Source: Haloprofundus salinisoli (GTDB lineage Archaea; Halobacteriota; Halobacteria; Halobacteriales; Haloferacaceae). Taken from it: a stretch of 64,000 bases of DNA. The notes under the pieces were generated by a model. It saw nothing but the letters and a program-made list of their open reading frames with translations, had not been told where the DNA came from and searched no databases. The stretch is from positions 372,001 to 436,000 of the forward strand of contig NZ_CP083663.1 in assembly GCF_020097815.1 (NCBI RefSeq), in the 5' to 3' direction. A program made the position numbers and the translations under genes. Of the stretch, positions 43,752 through 51,787 are shown in pieces (within the stretch, counting starts at the first letter, position 1; each line of letters starts with the position of its first letter).

Positions 43752-44686
43752 TGGTAGATACGAACGTCTCGGCGGATTCGGCAGCGTCGTCGAACGCGAC
43801 AAAGTCGTCGAACGCGACAAAGTCGTCGAACGCGGTATCGAACCGAACGAACGGAGAAACGGCCGACGAGGGGGTGCAGACGGAGGCCGTCGACGCGACG
43901 GAACTCGTCGGCGAGAACCTCGCAATCGGCTACCCGACGACGCCGGAACCGGTGGTCGAGTGCGACTCCGTCGTCGTCCCCGCAGGGGAAGTGACCGCAC
44001 TCGTCGGCCCGAACGGGTCCGGCAAGAGCACGCTGCTTCGATCGTTGTCGAACCAACTCAAACCGGAACGTGGGAGCGTCCTTCTGGACGGCCACGAACT
44101 CCAGACGTTCGGGACGAAGGAACTCGCCAAGCGACTCGGTCTCCTCTCGCAGGAGAACGAAGCGCCCGGGAGCCTCACCGTCGAAGAGCTCGTCTATCAC
44201 GGCCGCTACCCCCACCGCGGCTTCTTCGAGACGGTCAATGAGGAGGACGAGGCGGCCGTCGACGAGGCCATCTCGCTGGCGGGCGTCGAGCACATCCGCG
44301 ACTCGCAGGTCGGCAACCTCAGCGGCGGGCAGAAGCAGTTGGCGTGGATTGCGATGGTGCTGGCGCAGGACACCGACGTGCTGTTGCTGGACGAACCGAC
44401 GACGTATCTCGACCTGCACCACCAGTTGCGCGTGATGGAGGTCGTCCGGACGCTCAACCGCGAACGCGACGTCACCGTCGCCGTCGTCCTCCACGACATC
44501 GGCCAGGCGGCGCGCTTCGCGGACAACCTCGTCGCCATGCGCGACGGCGAACTGTACGACTGGGGGCCGCCGCGAAAAGTCGTCACCGAGGAACTGCTCC
44601 GGGACGTGTTCCGGGTCGAAGCCACTGTCGACGCCGACCATCCGACGGGGCCGCACATCTCGCCGCACCGCGCGATGGACGAGTGA
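43751..44686 (+). CDS. Iron-siderophore ABC transporter ATPase
   Basis: A 311-residue FecE/FhuC-like ATPase. Walker A GPNGSGKST (86-94), Q-loop LLSQENEAPG, signature LSGGQKQ (190-196), Walker B LLLDEP (211-216) and the switch His in VVLHDIG are present. An unusual polar N-terminal extension of about 50 residues includes a SSNATK repeat encoded by an 18-bp direct repeat (43787-43834). Translation may also begin later, near the ABC domain. Confidence 0.92.
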   Translation: MVDTNVSADSAASSNATKSSNATKSSNAVSNRTNGETADEGVQTEAVDATELVGENLAIGYPTTPEPVVECDSVVVPAGEVTALVGPNGSGKSTLLRSLSNQLKPERGSVLLDGHELQTFGTKELAKRLGLLSQENEAPGSLTVEELVYHGRYPHRGFFETVNEEDEAAVDEAISLAGVEHIRDSQVGNLSGGQKQLAWIAMVLAQDTDVLLLDEPTTYLDLHHQLRVMEVVRTLNRERDVTVAVVLHDIGQAARFADNLVAMRDGELYDWGPPRKVVTEELLRDVFRVEATVDADHPTGPHISPHRAMDE

Positions 44687-44700
44687 CGGGTCGGTCCAGG

Positions 44701-44754
44701 TGCCGGGTTCGGTCGAAGTGCCGGGTTCGGCCGAAGCGCCGGGCTCGGCGACGA
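44701..44754. repeat. 18-bp tandem repeat, three units
   Basis: Three 18-bp units based on TGCCGGGTTCGGTCGAAG start at 44701, 44719 and 44737, directly after the ATPase stop and before a relic of a binding-protein gene. The third unit is degenerate. Confidence 0.8.
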
Positions 44755-44762
44755 CGAGGCCC

Positions 44763-44831
44763 GACGGGCAGCCTGAGAAGGCGTTGTTCGACCACCAACG
44801 CGTCGCCGACACCGTCGCCGGCGAGTTCTGA
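44763..44831 (+). pseudogene. C-terminal relic of a second siderophore-binding protein
   Basis: The frame ends in LFDHQRVADTVAGEF and a stop, which closely matches the end of the intact binding protein in this locus (LFDRQRVADIVNGND). Only about 23 codons remain and the upstream part is replaced by 18-bp repeats. This indicates that a second binding-protein gene once stood after the ATPase gene and was deleted. Confidence 0.72.
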
Positions 44832-44885
44832 GAGCGACGAACCGAAACCGACGACGCTTCACCTGAGTCCGAACTACGAGACGAT

Positions 44886-45704
44886 ATGAGCGATACGTCC
44901 GAGACGGAAGCAGTAACATCGAACGGCTCGACCGACTCCGACCGCTACGACGTGCTGGTCGTCGGCGGCGGTGTCGCGGGGCTGAGCGCCGCGACGTTCA
45001 CCGCCCGCGCCGGACTCGACACCGCCGTCGTCGACGACGGCAGCTCGATCGTCAAACGAAACGCGCATCTGGAGAACGTCCCCGGGTTCCCGGCGGGCGT
45101 CAACTCCCGCCTGTTCTGCGAGATGCAGCGCGAACAGGCCCGACGGAACGGCAGTACGTTCGTCGACGGCCGAGTGACTGAGCTCCGACGAGGTGACGAG
45201 GACGCGTTCCGAGCGAGAGTCGTCAATGGCGAGGAGGACGGCACCGGCGACGGAGAATCCACGGAGCTCGATACGACCTACGTCGTCGCCGCGTCGTGGA
45301 GCGACACCTCGTACCTCGACGGACTTGGCGTCGACCTCCGGGTCGCCGGGAGCAAGACCTACGTCGGCGACGACGGCCTCGGCCGGACGAACGTCGAGGG
45401 TCTCTACGCGGCCGGTCGACTGACCGAGCGGTACCACCAGGCGGTAGTCGCCGCCGGCCAGGGCGCACAGACCGCGATTACGCTGGTTCACGACTCCGAA
45501 ACCCCGTTCTACAACGATTGGGTCGCCCCCGAGGGTTACTTCACCGACCGCGGCCGGGAGGTGCCGCCGGGCTGTAAGGAGATAGACGAAACCGAGCGAC
45601 GCCGACGCGAGGCCGAGTCGCTGGAGACGATGCAGCAGTTCTTCGCCGAACCGCATCCGGAGCCACAGCGAACGCACCCGAGTCTCGTCGACGACGACGA
45701 GTAA
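44886..45704 (+). CDS. Short thioredoxin-reductase-like flavoprotein without a visible NAD(P) domain
   Basis: A 272-residue protein. The FAD site VVGGGVAGLSAA and the C-terminal FAD motif VEGLYAAGRLTERYHQ are kept, but the middle NAD(P) Rossmann domain and the CxxC dithiol of thioredoxin reductases are missing. The C-terminal 60 residues are an acidic extension. Its place after the siderophore importer suggests iron-siderophore reduction or a related redox step, which is an inference. Electrons would need another donor. Confidence 0.65.
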   Translation: MSDTSETEAVTSNGSTDSDRYDVLVVGGGVAGLSAATFTARAGLDTAVVDDGSSIVKRNAHLENVPGFPAGVNSRLFCEMQREQARRNGSTFVDGRVTELRRGDEDAFRARVVNGEEDGTGDGESTELDTTYVVAASWSDTSYLDGLGVDLRVAGSKTYVGDDGLGRTNVEGLYAAGRLTERYHQAVVAAGQGAQTAITLVHDSETPFYNDWVAPEGYFTDRGREVPPGCKEIDETERRRREAESLETMQQFFAEPHPEPQRTHPSLVDDDE

Positions 45705-45720
45705 CGACGGGTAGGCTGCG

Positions 45721-45881
45721 GCGGAGTGAGGAACGAACGTCACAGCGGAGCGAGGAACGAACGTCACAGCGGAGCGAGGAACGAGCCCCACGGCGAGGCA
45801 AGAACGAGCCCCACGGCGAGGCAAGAACGAGCCCCACGGCGAGGCAAGAACGAGCCCCACGGCGAGGCGAGAACGAACAGA
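45721..45881. repeat. 22-24-bp tandem repeat array, about seven units
   Basis: Two 24-bp units with GAGGAACGAACGTCACA (45721-45768) pass through a hybrid unit into three 23-bp units with GGCAAGAACGAGCCCCA (45791-45859) and a final degenerate one. There are no unique spacers, so it is not a CRISPR array. It lies between the flavoprotein gene and the first origin-type motif. Confidence 0.85.
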
Positions 45882-45917
45882 CGCGACGCGGAGAGTCGGC
45901 GAGATATCGTACCCTCC

Positions 45918-46284
45918 CACACCAGTTTGCAAATGTTCGGACTCGTGACGAAGGGGGAGTCACAGTGGAAAACGGACGGTCGAGCTGTGTCAGTATATAA
46001 TAGACGGAATTAGGCAACCGAATCACACCGATTTTCAAATGTTTTGGGTCGGTCACGTGGTGCGTTTTCTCGAATAAACAGTACACTACACTACACTAGT
46101 TTAGAAAGGTATATTCATAATAAGAAACTCCCATCCGAGAATCTGTGTTATCAGTACCCACGTCACGTCTTGACGCTATCCCTGAGGTCGGGTGGCGGTC
46201 GTGTCGCGGGCTGACTGCCCCGAGTTCTCCTCGCGCCAACGGCCCCACCCCTCCTCCCACGGAGAGCATTTGCAAACTGGTGTG
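45918..46284. other. oriC: Candidate replication origin: inverted motifs around an AT-rich core
   Basis: An 18-bp motif CATTTGCAAACTGGTGTG occurs at 46267-46284, and its exact reverse complement at 45918-45935. A variant in the latter orientation, with three differences, is at 46024-46041. Between the inward copies lies an AT-rich stretch (about 46042-46150) with ATAAACAG, a triple ACACT run and TTCATAATAAG. Inverted origin recognition boxes flanking an AT-rich unwinding element beside an orc1/cdc6 gene is the known layout of haloarchaeal origins. Confidence 0.75.
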
Positions 46285-46350
46285 AGAGAGTCGGCGCGCT
46301 CTCGACACTCGGCTACCGCCGCGTCTCGACGCGCGGTGGTGCTCGGAGAA

Positions 46351-46606
46351 CACTTGAAAACCGCTCTCCCCATCGGGCGTGCACCCCTCATCGCTTGCCA
46401 ATACGCGTACGGGCAGCAATCGGTTCGTAGGTCCTCGGCTCGATTCGCGCGTCTTTAGTCCGATTCGTGCGGTCCTCGCTTGGATTCGTGTCTCCTCGCC
46501 TCGACAGACCGACATCGACGACTACTTCCGACGAACTACCGCCGACGGACCGACACCGCCGACCCGCGTCCGAGTAGCACTTGAAACACGTGAAGCATTT
46601 GCAAAG
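46351..46606 (+). promoter_or_regulatory. Partial origin-type motifs upstream of orc1/cdc6
   Basis: Three weaker relatives of the 18-bp motif lie in front of the orc gene: CACTTGAAAACCG (46351), CACTTGAAACACG (46578-46590) and CATTTGCAAAG (46596-46606). The last two are within 65 bp of the ATG, where the Orc protein could repress or autoregulate its own promoter. Confidence 0.45.
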
Positions 46607-46640
46607 CACTAAGTAGCGGCACCCGGCAGGCACGAACAGC

Positions 46641-47966
46641 ATGGCTCCCGACTCTATTTTCGAAGACGAGGCCGAGGTGTTCCGCGACATCGAGGTGCTC
46701 GAAGAGGACTACACTCCGGACACGATCCTCTGCCGCGACGAGGTGATGACGGAGTACATCAACGTCCTCAAACCCATCTACAAAGGCCGCCCGCCGCAGA
46801 ACGCGTTCCTCTACGGCGACACCGGTGTCGGCAAGACCGCCGTGACCAACCACCTCACGACGCAGTTGGAAGCCGACATCCGACAGAAGAACGAGGATAT
46901 CGAGCGGAAGCACGAACAGAACGACCAGCGAGCGGACGAGGGCGGAGAGGCACAACCCTCGGTCGACACCGACGCCGCCGTCGATCTCACCATCGTCAAG
47001 GTGAACTGTCAGAACCTCACCTCCACCGGCGAGCGAACCTCCTCCTACCAGGTCGCCATCGCGCTGGTCAACGAACTCCGCCCGCCGAAGGACATGATCG
47101 CCTCCACCGGCTACGCTCCTCAGGCGGTGTACTCGATGCTGTACGAGGAGATGGACGCCCTCGGCGGCACGGTGTTGGTCATCCTCGACGAGGTCGACCG
47201 CATCGGCGCCGACGACACCATCCTCTACGAACTCCCGCGTGCGCGAGCGAACGAGAAGGTCGAAAACGCCCGCATCGGCCTCATCGGCATCTCCAACGAC
47301 TACACGTTCCGGTCGAACCTCTCGCCGAAGGTCAAAGACACGCTCTGCGAGACCGAGATCAAGTTCCCCGCCTACAACGCGATGCAACTGCGCGAGATTC
47401 TGCGAGACCGCGCCTCCCGCGCGCTCTACGACAACACCTACGGCGACGACGTCATCGCGCTCTGTGCGGCGCTCGCCACTCGTGAATCCTCGGGGAGCGC
47501 GCGAAAAGCCATCAACCTGCTGCGCCGCGCGGGTGAAATCGCCGAGAACGACGGCCGGACGACCATCGTCGAGGGCGACGTCCACGAGGCGAAAGACGAC
47601 TTGGAGTACGGCGACATGGTCGACTCCATCACCGACCAGGACGCGCACAAACGCTACGTACTCGCCGCCGTCGCCCACCTCTCGAAGGCCGACGCGACGC
47701 CCGCCCGCGTGAAAGAGGTCCACCGCGCGTACCGCGCCGTCGCCGAGAGCTACGCCGCGGACCCGCTGAGCCAACGCGGGATGTACAACCACCTGACGAA
47801 ACTGGCGATGCTCGGCTTTCTCACCTCCCACGACAACAACGAGGGCATCAAAGGCGGCCAGTACTACGAGTTCGAGTTCTCCGACGAGGTCGACCGCTCG
47901 AAAGTCCGCGAGGCGTTCGAGTCGATGGGCCTCTCCTGGAACGACGTCCGAATTCACGCCCCGTAG
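46641..47966 (+). CDS. orc1: Orc1/Cdc6 replication initiator
   Basis: A 441-residue AAA+ initiator that binds origin boxes and loads MCM. Walker A GDTGVGKTA (59-67), Walker B LDEVDR (182-187), sensor 1 region (IGLIGISND), the initiator-specific helix region (YTFRSNLSPKVKDTL) and a C-terminal winged helix (about 345-441) are visible. A charged insert (about 80-112) follows Walker A. It is one paralogue of the several found in haloarchaea. The motifs on both sides suggest it acts on its own origin. Confidence 0.93.
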   Translation: MAPDSIFEDEAEVFRDIEVLEEDYTPDTILCRDEVMTEYINVLKPIYKGRPPQNAFLYGDTGVGKTAVTNHLTTQLEADIRQKNEDIERKHEQNDQRADEGGEAQPSVDTDAAVDLTIVKVNCQNLTSTGERTSSYQVAIALVNELRPPKDMIASTGYAPQAVYSMLYEEMDALGGTVLVILDEVDRIGADDTILYELPRARANEKVENARIGLIGISNDYTFRSNLSPKVKDTLCETEIKFPAYNAMQLREILRDRASRALYDNTYGDDVIALCAALATRESSGSARKAINLLRRAGEIAENDGRTTIVEGDVHEAKDDLEYGDMVDSITDQDAHKRYVLAAVAHLSKADATPARVKEVHRAYRAVAESYAADPLSQRGMYNHLTKLAMLGFLTSHDNNEGIKGGQYYEFEFSDEVDRSKVREAFESMGLSWNDVRIHAP

Positions 47967-47983
47967 CTTCTGAATCCGGCGAG

Positions 47984-48097
47984 CATTTGCAAACCGGTGT
48001 CTCTCGTCCACCGAAACACGTTTATCGGGTTACGTAACGGGGCGCCTCGCGCCGTTCTGGACGAGTCGCTCTCCCGAAACATTTGCAAAGTGGTGTG
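47984..48097 (+). other. Two origin-type motifs downstream of orc1/cdc6
   Basis: CATTTGCAAACCGGTGTC (47984-48001) and CATTTGCAAAGTGGTGTG (48080-48097) match the 18-bp origin motif with two and one differences, both in the plus orientation. They lie in the 374-bp gap between orc1 and coaBC, which has no gene. Confidence 0.75.
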
Positions 48098-48146
48098 GTT
48101 GGGGTCGCGCCGGAGTAGCGGTCGGCGGTTCGACTGTTCGAGGCGT

Positions 48147-48250
48147 CGGACCGGCGACTCGTGGCTCGGACCGGCGGCTCGTGGCTTCGGGCTGACGACC
48201 CATGGCTTCGGACCGGCGGCTCGTATCTTCAGGCCGTCGACTCGTGCCTT
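48147..48250. repeat. 20/21-bp tandem repeat, about five units
   Basis: Five imperfect units based on CGGACCGGCGGCTCGTGGCTT start at 48147, 48167, 48188, 48209 and 48230. They fill the space between the last origin-type motif and the coaBC promoter. Confidence 0.8.
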
Positions 48251-48340
48251 CGAAGGCCGGTTCGGCGGTTCGTGTCTGGGAGGCACCACCTGTCGTGAAC
48301 CGCACAGTACTATTTACCGCCGCCGCCCACTCCACACCAG

Positions 48341-49501
48341 ATGCTTCAGGGAGTCAACGTCGCGCTGGGGGTGTCGGGCAGTATCGCCGCGGTCAAAGTC
48401 GTGGAACTCGCCCACGAACTCCGGCGGCAGGGTGCGAGCGTCCGGGCAGTGATGACAGACAGCGCCCGCGGCATCCTCCACCCGTGGGCCGTCGAGTTCG
48501 CCACCGAATATCCGGTGGTCACCGAGATTACGGGCCGCGTCGAGCACGTCGAGCTCTGCGGCCGCGAGGGCTGGGCGGACGTGTTGCTCCTCGCGCCCGC
48601 GACGGCTAACACCGTCGGCAAAATCGCCGCCGCCGTCGACGACACGCCCGTGACGACGTGTGCGACCACCGCGCTCGGTGCGGGCCTCTCGGTCGTCGTC
48701 GCGCCCGCGATGCACGAACCGATGTACGACCACCCCGGCGTCCTCGACGCGATCGACCGCGTCGAGTCGTGGGGCGTTTCGTTCGTCGACCCGCGTATCG
48801 AGGAGGGGAAAGCGAAAATCGCCACCGAGGAGGCCATCGTCACCGACGTGGCGCGCGCGACGACCGAGCAGTCGCTGGCGGGAAAACGCGTCGTCGTCAC
48901 CAGCGGCGCGACGAGCGAGCGAATCGACCCGATTCGCCTGCTGACGAACCGCGCGTCGGGCCGAACCGGCCGCGAAGTCGCCCGCGCCTGCTACGTCCGC
49001 GGAGCCGACGTGACGCTCGTCCACGACGGTCCGGAGGTCACCTACGCCACCGTCGAGCGCGTCGAGAGCGCCGCCGAGATGCTCGACGCCGTCGAAGTCG
49101 CCTGTGAGGATGCCGACGCCCTCGTCTCCGCCGCCGCCATCTCCGATTTCACCGTCTCCGCCGCAGACGAGAAGATTCGCTCCGGCGAGGCGCGGACGCT
49201 CGACCTGGAGCCGACGCCGAAGCTCGTCGACGCGGTCCGCGACGCGCACCCTGAACTCCCCATCGTCGGGTTCAAAGCCGAGACGACGGGCGACGACGAG
49301 TCGATGGTCGCCGAGGCGAAACGGATTCTCGACCGGGCGTCGCTGTCGTTCGTCGTCGCCAACGACGCGAGCGTGATGGGCGAGAACGCGACGCGGGCGC
49401 TGTTCGTCCGCGAGTCGGGTCGAACCGGCGAGTACGACGGCGACAAGACGGGACTCGGCGGGCGAGTCGCCGACGAACTCGCCGCGGAACTCGGAGAGTG
49501 A
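48341..49501 (+). CDS. coaBC: Bifunctional CoaBC (phosphopantothenoylcysteine synthetase/decarboxylase)
   Basis: A 386-residue two-domain enzyme of coenzyme A synthesis. The N-terminal FMN decarboxylase has GSIA (13-16), catalytic His69 (VEHVEL), PATAN (86-90) and PAMH (122-125). The C-terminal ligase (from about 180) has TSGATSERID and the dimer/CTP region around VGFKAET. ACTATTTA (about 48308-48315) is a TATA candidate about 29 bp before the ATG, which suggests a leaderless transcript. Confidence 0.93.
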   Translation: MLQGVNVALGVSGSIAAVKVVELAHELRRQGASVRAVMTDSARGILHPWAVEFATEYPVVTEITGRVEHVELCGREGWADVLLLAPATANTVGKIAAAVDDTPVTTCATTALGAGLSVVVAPAMHEPMYDHPGVLDAIDRVESWGVSFVDPRIEEGKAKIATEEAIVTDVARATTEQSLAGKRVVVTSGATSERIDPIRLLTNRASGRTGREVARACYVRGADVTLVHDGPEVTYATVERVESAAEMLDAVEVACEDADALVSAAAISDFTVSAADEKIRSGEARTLDLEPTPKLVDAVRDAHPELPIVGFKAETTGDDESMVAEAKRILDRASLSFVVANDASVMGENATRALFVRESGRTGEYDGDKTGLGGRVADELAAELGE

Positions 49502-49510
49502 CCGCAGTCG

Positions 49511-49680
49511 TCACTAAGCGCGACTGCCCGATCACTAAGCGCGACTGCCCGATCACTAAGCGCGACCTCAATGCCCCTGTGTGCGACCTCCGTGCCCCTG
49601 TGCGCGACTTCCATGTTACCGGGCGCAATCCTTATACCACCGAGCCCGACACCCATCTCACCGAGCACAACCTTGACCCC
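49511..49680. repeat. 21-bp tandem repeat array, decaying
   Basis: TCACTAAGCGCGACTGCCCGA repeats from 49511, 49532 and 49553, and a fading 21-bp period continues to about 49680. Because 21 is a multiple of 3, one frame (49498-49731) reads as 77 residues of heptapeptide-like repeats (ITKRDCP). No start signal supports it as a gene. The remaining gap to 49884 holds the antiporter promoter. Confidence 0.75.
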
Positions 49681-49833
49681 GACCGGTGGCGTCGGCCAGT
49701 GGCGACGGCCGGCGGCGCTTCGTCTCGATGAACTGCGCGCGTTATGACTCCCGAAAGCGAGGCAGAGATAAGAATAGTTTTGCGTTAACAGCTACTCGCT
49801 TCATACGATTAGCTAGCATGACGGGTCGAACAC

Positions 49834-49884
49834 GCATAAGCGACTGTTGGCCTGCCAGCCGTCGTCGAATGGAGTGGAGAGACC
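49834..49884 (+). promoter_or_regulatory. Promoter and ribosome site of the Mrp antiporter operon
   Basis: CGCATAAG (49834-49841) is a plausible TATA element, and GGAGTGGAGAG just before the GTG at 49885 is a strong ribosome binding site. All nine antiporter genes follow without gaps, so this is probably the operon promoter. Confidence 0.45.
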
Positions 49885-51009
49885 GTGGCAGGTGAACCGG
49901 AGGCAGACGAGACCGGAGCGCGCGTACTGGTTCCCGTCGGCGAGTCGTCGACGCTGCGCAACACCGTCGCGTACGCCGTGCGGACCGCCCGCGAACGCGC
50001 CGCCGACGCCGACGGTTCCGCGGCCGTCCACTTCGTCTACCCGGCGCTGTGGCGGGCGGTCGAACCGACGCGCGCAGAGAAGTTCGAACGAGCCCGAGAG
50101 CTGCTCGACCGCGTCGAGATGTGGGCCCACGAGGACCTCGGCGACGACGACGGTGACGCGGCGGAACCGACCGTCGAGATAGAGACGGACGTCGTCGGCG
50201 CCGACGAGTATCTGTTCAGCCCCGCCGACTTCGCCCGCGTTCTCGTCTCGTACGCGAGAGAACACGACCTCGCCCGGGTCGTCGTCGACCCGGAGTACCA
50301 ACCGGGCGGCAACGCGCCGATGCTCCGACCGCTGGAGTACGAACTGACGAAATCCGAGCTGCGCGTCGAGGAGGCACCCGTCGAACGGCCGACCCGTCGA
50401 GGGATGCTCGTCGGCCGCGAGAGTCTGACGCAGTATCTACTCGTCTTCGGCGCATCGTACCTCTTTTATCTCACACTCGGCGGTTTCAGTGGCACGTTCG
50501 ACCTCGTCACGGGCGCGATAAGCGCCGCCATCGTCACGGTCGTACTCGGGAAAATCGCGCTGAAAGGGAAACCGAGCCCCCGCGCACTCCCCGGCGAACT
50601 CGGCCGACTCCTCCTCTACACGCCGTATCTCCTCTGGGAGATTGCGAAAGCGAACGTCGCGTTGGCGTACGTCATCCTCCACCCGCGGCTGCCCATCGAC
50701 CCGAAGATGGTACAGTTCGAGGCGGCGGTGTGGAACGACCTCCCGGCGACGACCCTCGCAAACAGCATCACGCTCACGCCGGGGACGTTGACCGTCGAGG
50801 TGAGCCAGCGGGAGTTCTACATCCACTCGCTCACGCAGTCCGCACGCGAGGACCTCTTCGACGGTGCGCTGGAACGCGCCGTCAGATTCGTCTTCTACGG
50901 CCGCGCCGCAGCCCGAATCCCGAGTCCGAAGGAGCGCGGCGCGACGCGCGAGGAGCTCGGCGAAACGCCGAACGACTCGCTGACCACCGACGGGGGGACC
51001 GACCGATGA
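49885..51009 (+). CDS. mnhE: Mrp antiporter subunit E with USP-like N-terminal domain
   Basis: A 374-residue protein. Residues 10-160 form a universal-stress-protein-like fold (VLVPVGESSTLRNTVAYAV), and the C-terminal half is MnhE: two helices near 185-225, LPGELGRLLLYTPYLLWEI, then NSITLTPGTLTVEV. It is a structural subunit of the Mrp cation/proton antiporter. The added domain may sense nucleotide or stress. The start is GTG, and the stop overlaps mnhF as ATGA. Confidence 0.9.
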   Translation: MAGEPEADETGARVLVPVGESSTLRNTVAYAVRTARERAADADGSAAVHFVYPALWRAVEPTRAEKFERARELLDRVEMWAHEDLGDDDGDAAEPTVEIETDVVGADEYLFSPADFARVLVSYAREHDLARVVVDPEYQPGGNAPMLRPLEYELTKSELRVEEAPVERPTRRGMLVGRESLTQYLLVFGASYLFYLTLGGFSGTFDLVTGAISAAIVTVVLGKIALKGKPSPRALPGELGRLLLYTPYLLWEIAKANVALAYVILHPRLPIDPKMVQFEAAVWNDLPATTLANSITLTPGTLTVEVSQREFYIHSLTQSAREDLFDGALERAVRFVFYGRAAARIPSPKERGATREELGETPNDSLTTDGGTDR

Positions 51010-51335
51010 GCGGCATCGTCCTCGCCGCCGCAGGCGGTGCCGGCGACCCGGCGAATCTCACGCCCTTCATCACTGACGCCCTACTCGGAGCGGCGGCGGC
51101 GTTCGTCACACTCGCCATCGTCGTGCTCTACCGCGTCGCCAAGGGGCCGACGATGCAGGACCGCGTCATCGCCGTCAACGTCATCGGCTCGAACACCGTG
51201 GTCATCCTCGCGCTGTTGGCCGCGGCGTTCGGCGAACCCGGCTTCCTCGACGTGGCGCTGGTGTACGCGCTGTTGAACTTCCTGATGAGCATCGCCATCT
51301 CGAAGTTCACCGTCGAACGAGGGGGTGTCATATGA
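51006..51335 (+). CDS. mnhF: Mrp antiporter subunit F
   Basis: A 109-residue membrane protein with three helices. VLYRVAKGPTMQDRVIAVNVIG is the family hallmark, and YALLNFLMSIAISKF ends the domain. It starts inside the mnhE stop (ATGA at 51006) and its own stop overlaps mnhG in the same way. Confidence 0.92.
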   Translation: MSGIVLAAAGGAGDPANLTPFITDALLGAAAAFVTLAIVVLYRVAKGPTMQDRVIAVNVIGSNTVVILALLAAAFGEPGFLDVALVYALLNFLMSIAISKFTVERGGVI

Positions 51336-51787
51336 CGCCAGTCGAGATTGCCGTCGCCGCGCTGCTCGGCGGCGCGACCTTCTTCGCCTTCGTCGCGGCC
51401 GTCGGCGTGCTTCGCCTGCCGGATCTCTACACGCGGGCGCACGCCGCCTCCAAGAGCGACACACTCGGCGCGGTGCTTGGTCTCGCGGCCGTCGCGGCCG
51501 TCTACGGTGCCGGAATTCCGACGGTGAAGGCGGTGTTCCTGCTCGTCTTCATGTTCGTGACGAACCCGACGGCGGCGCACGCCATCGCGCGCGCGGCCTA
51601 CGACCAGGATATCCGCCCGTGGACGGTGGGAGACGCGGACCGGCCCGATCGCGGAAGCGATGTCGACCGGTCGCCCGAGGACGCCGACGGCTCCGAGTCG
51701 CTGGCGACCGACGGCGGCCCCACGTCGGAGACCGACCGCAGCGCGGCGGCCGCCGAGCGCGACGCCGAAGAGGGAGGTGACAGATGA
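51332..51787 (+). CDS. mnhG: Mrp antiporter subunit G
   Basis: A 151-residue protein. The first 95 residues carry the three-helix MnhG core with VGVLRLPDLYTRAHAASKSD and VFMFVTNPTAAHAI. The acidic tail of about 55 residues (rich in Asp, Glu, Ser) is a haloarchaeal extension in the cytosol or outside. It overlaps both neighbours by 4 bp. Confidence 0.92.
   Translation: MTPVEIAVAALLGGATFFAFVAAVGVLRLPDLYTRAHAASKSDTLGAVLGLAAVAAVYGAGIPTVKAVFLLVFMFVTNPTAAHAIARAAYDQDIRPWTVGDADRPDRGSDVDRSPEDADGSESLATDGGPTSETDRSAAAAERDAEEGGDR

Noticed and set aside
45721-45881. CRISPR array
   Set aside because: The units are directly adjacent with no unique spacers and no cas gene is nearby.
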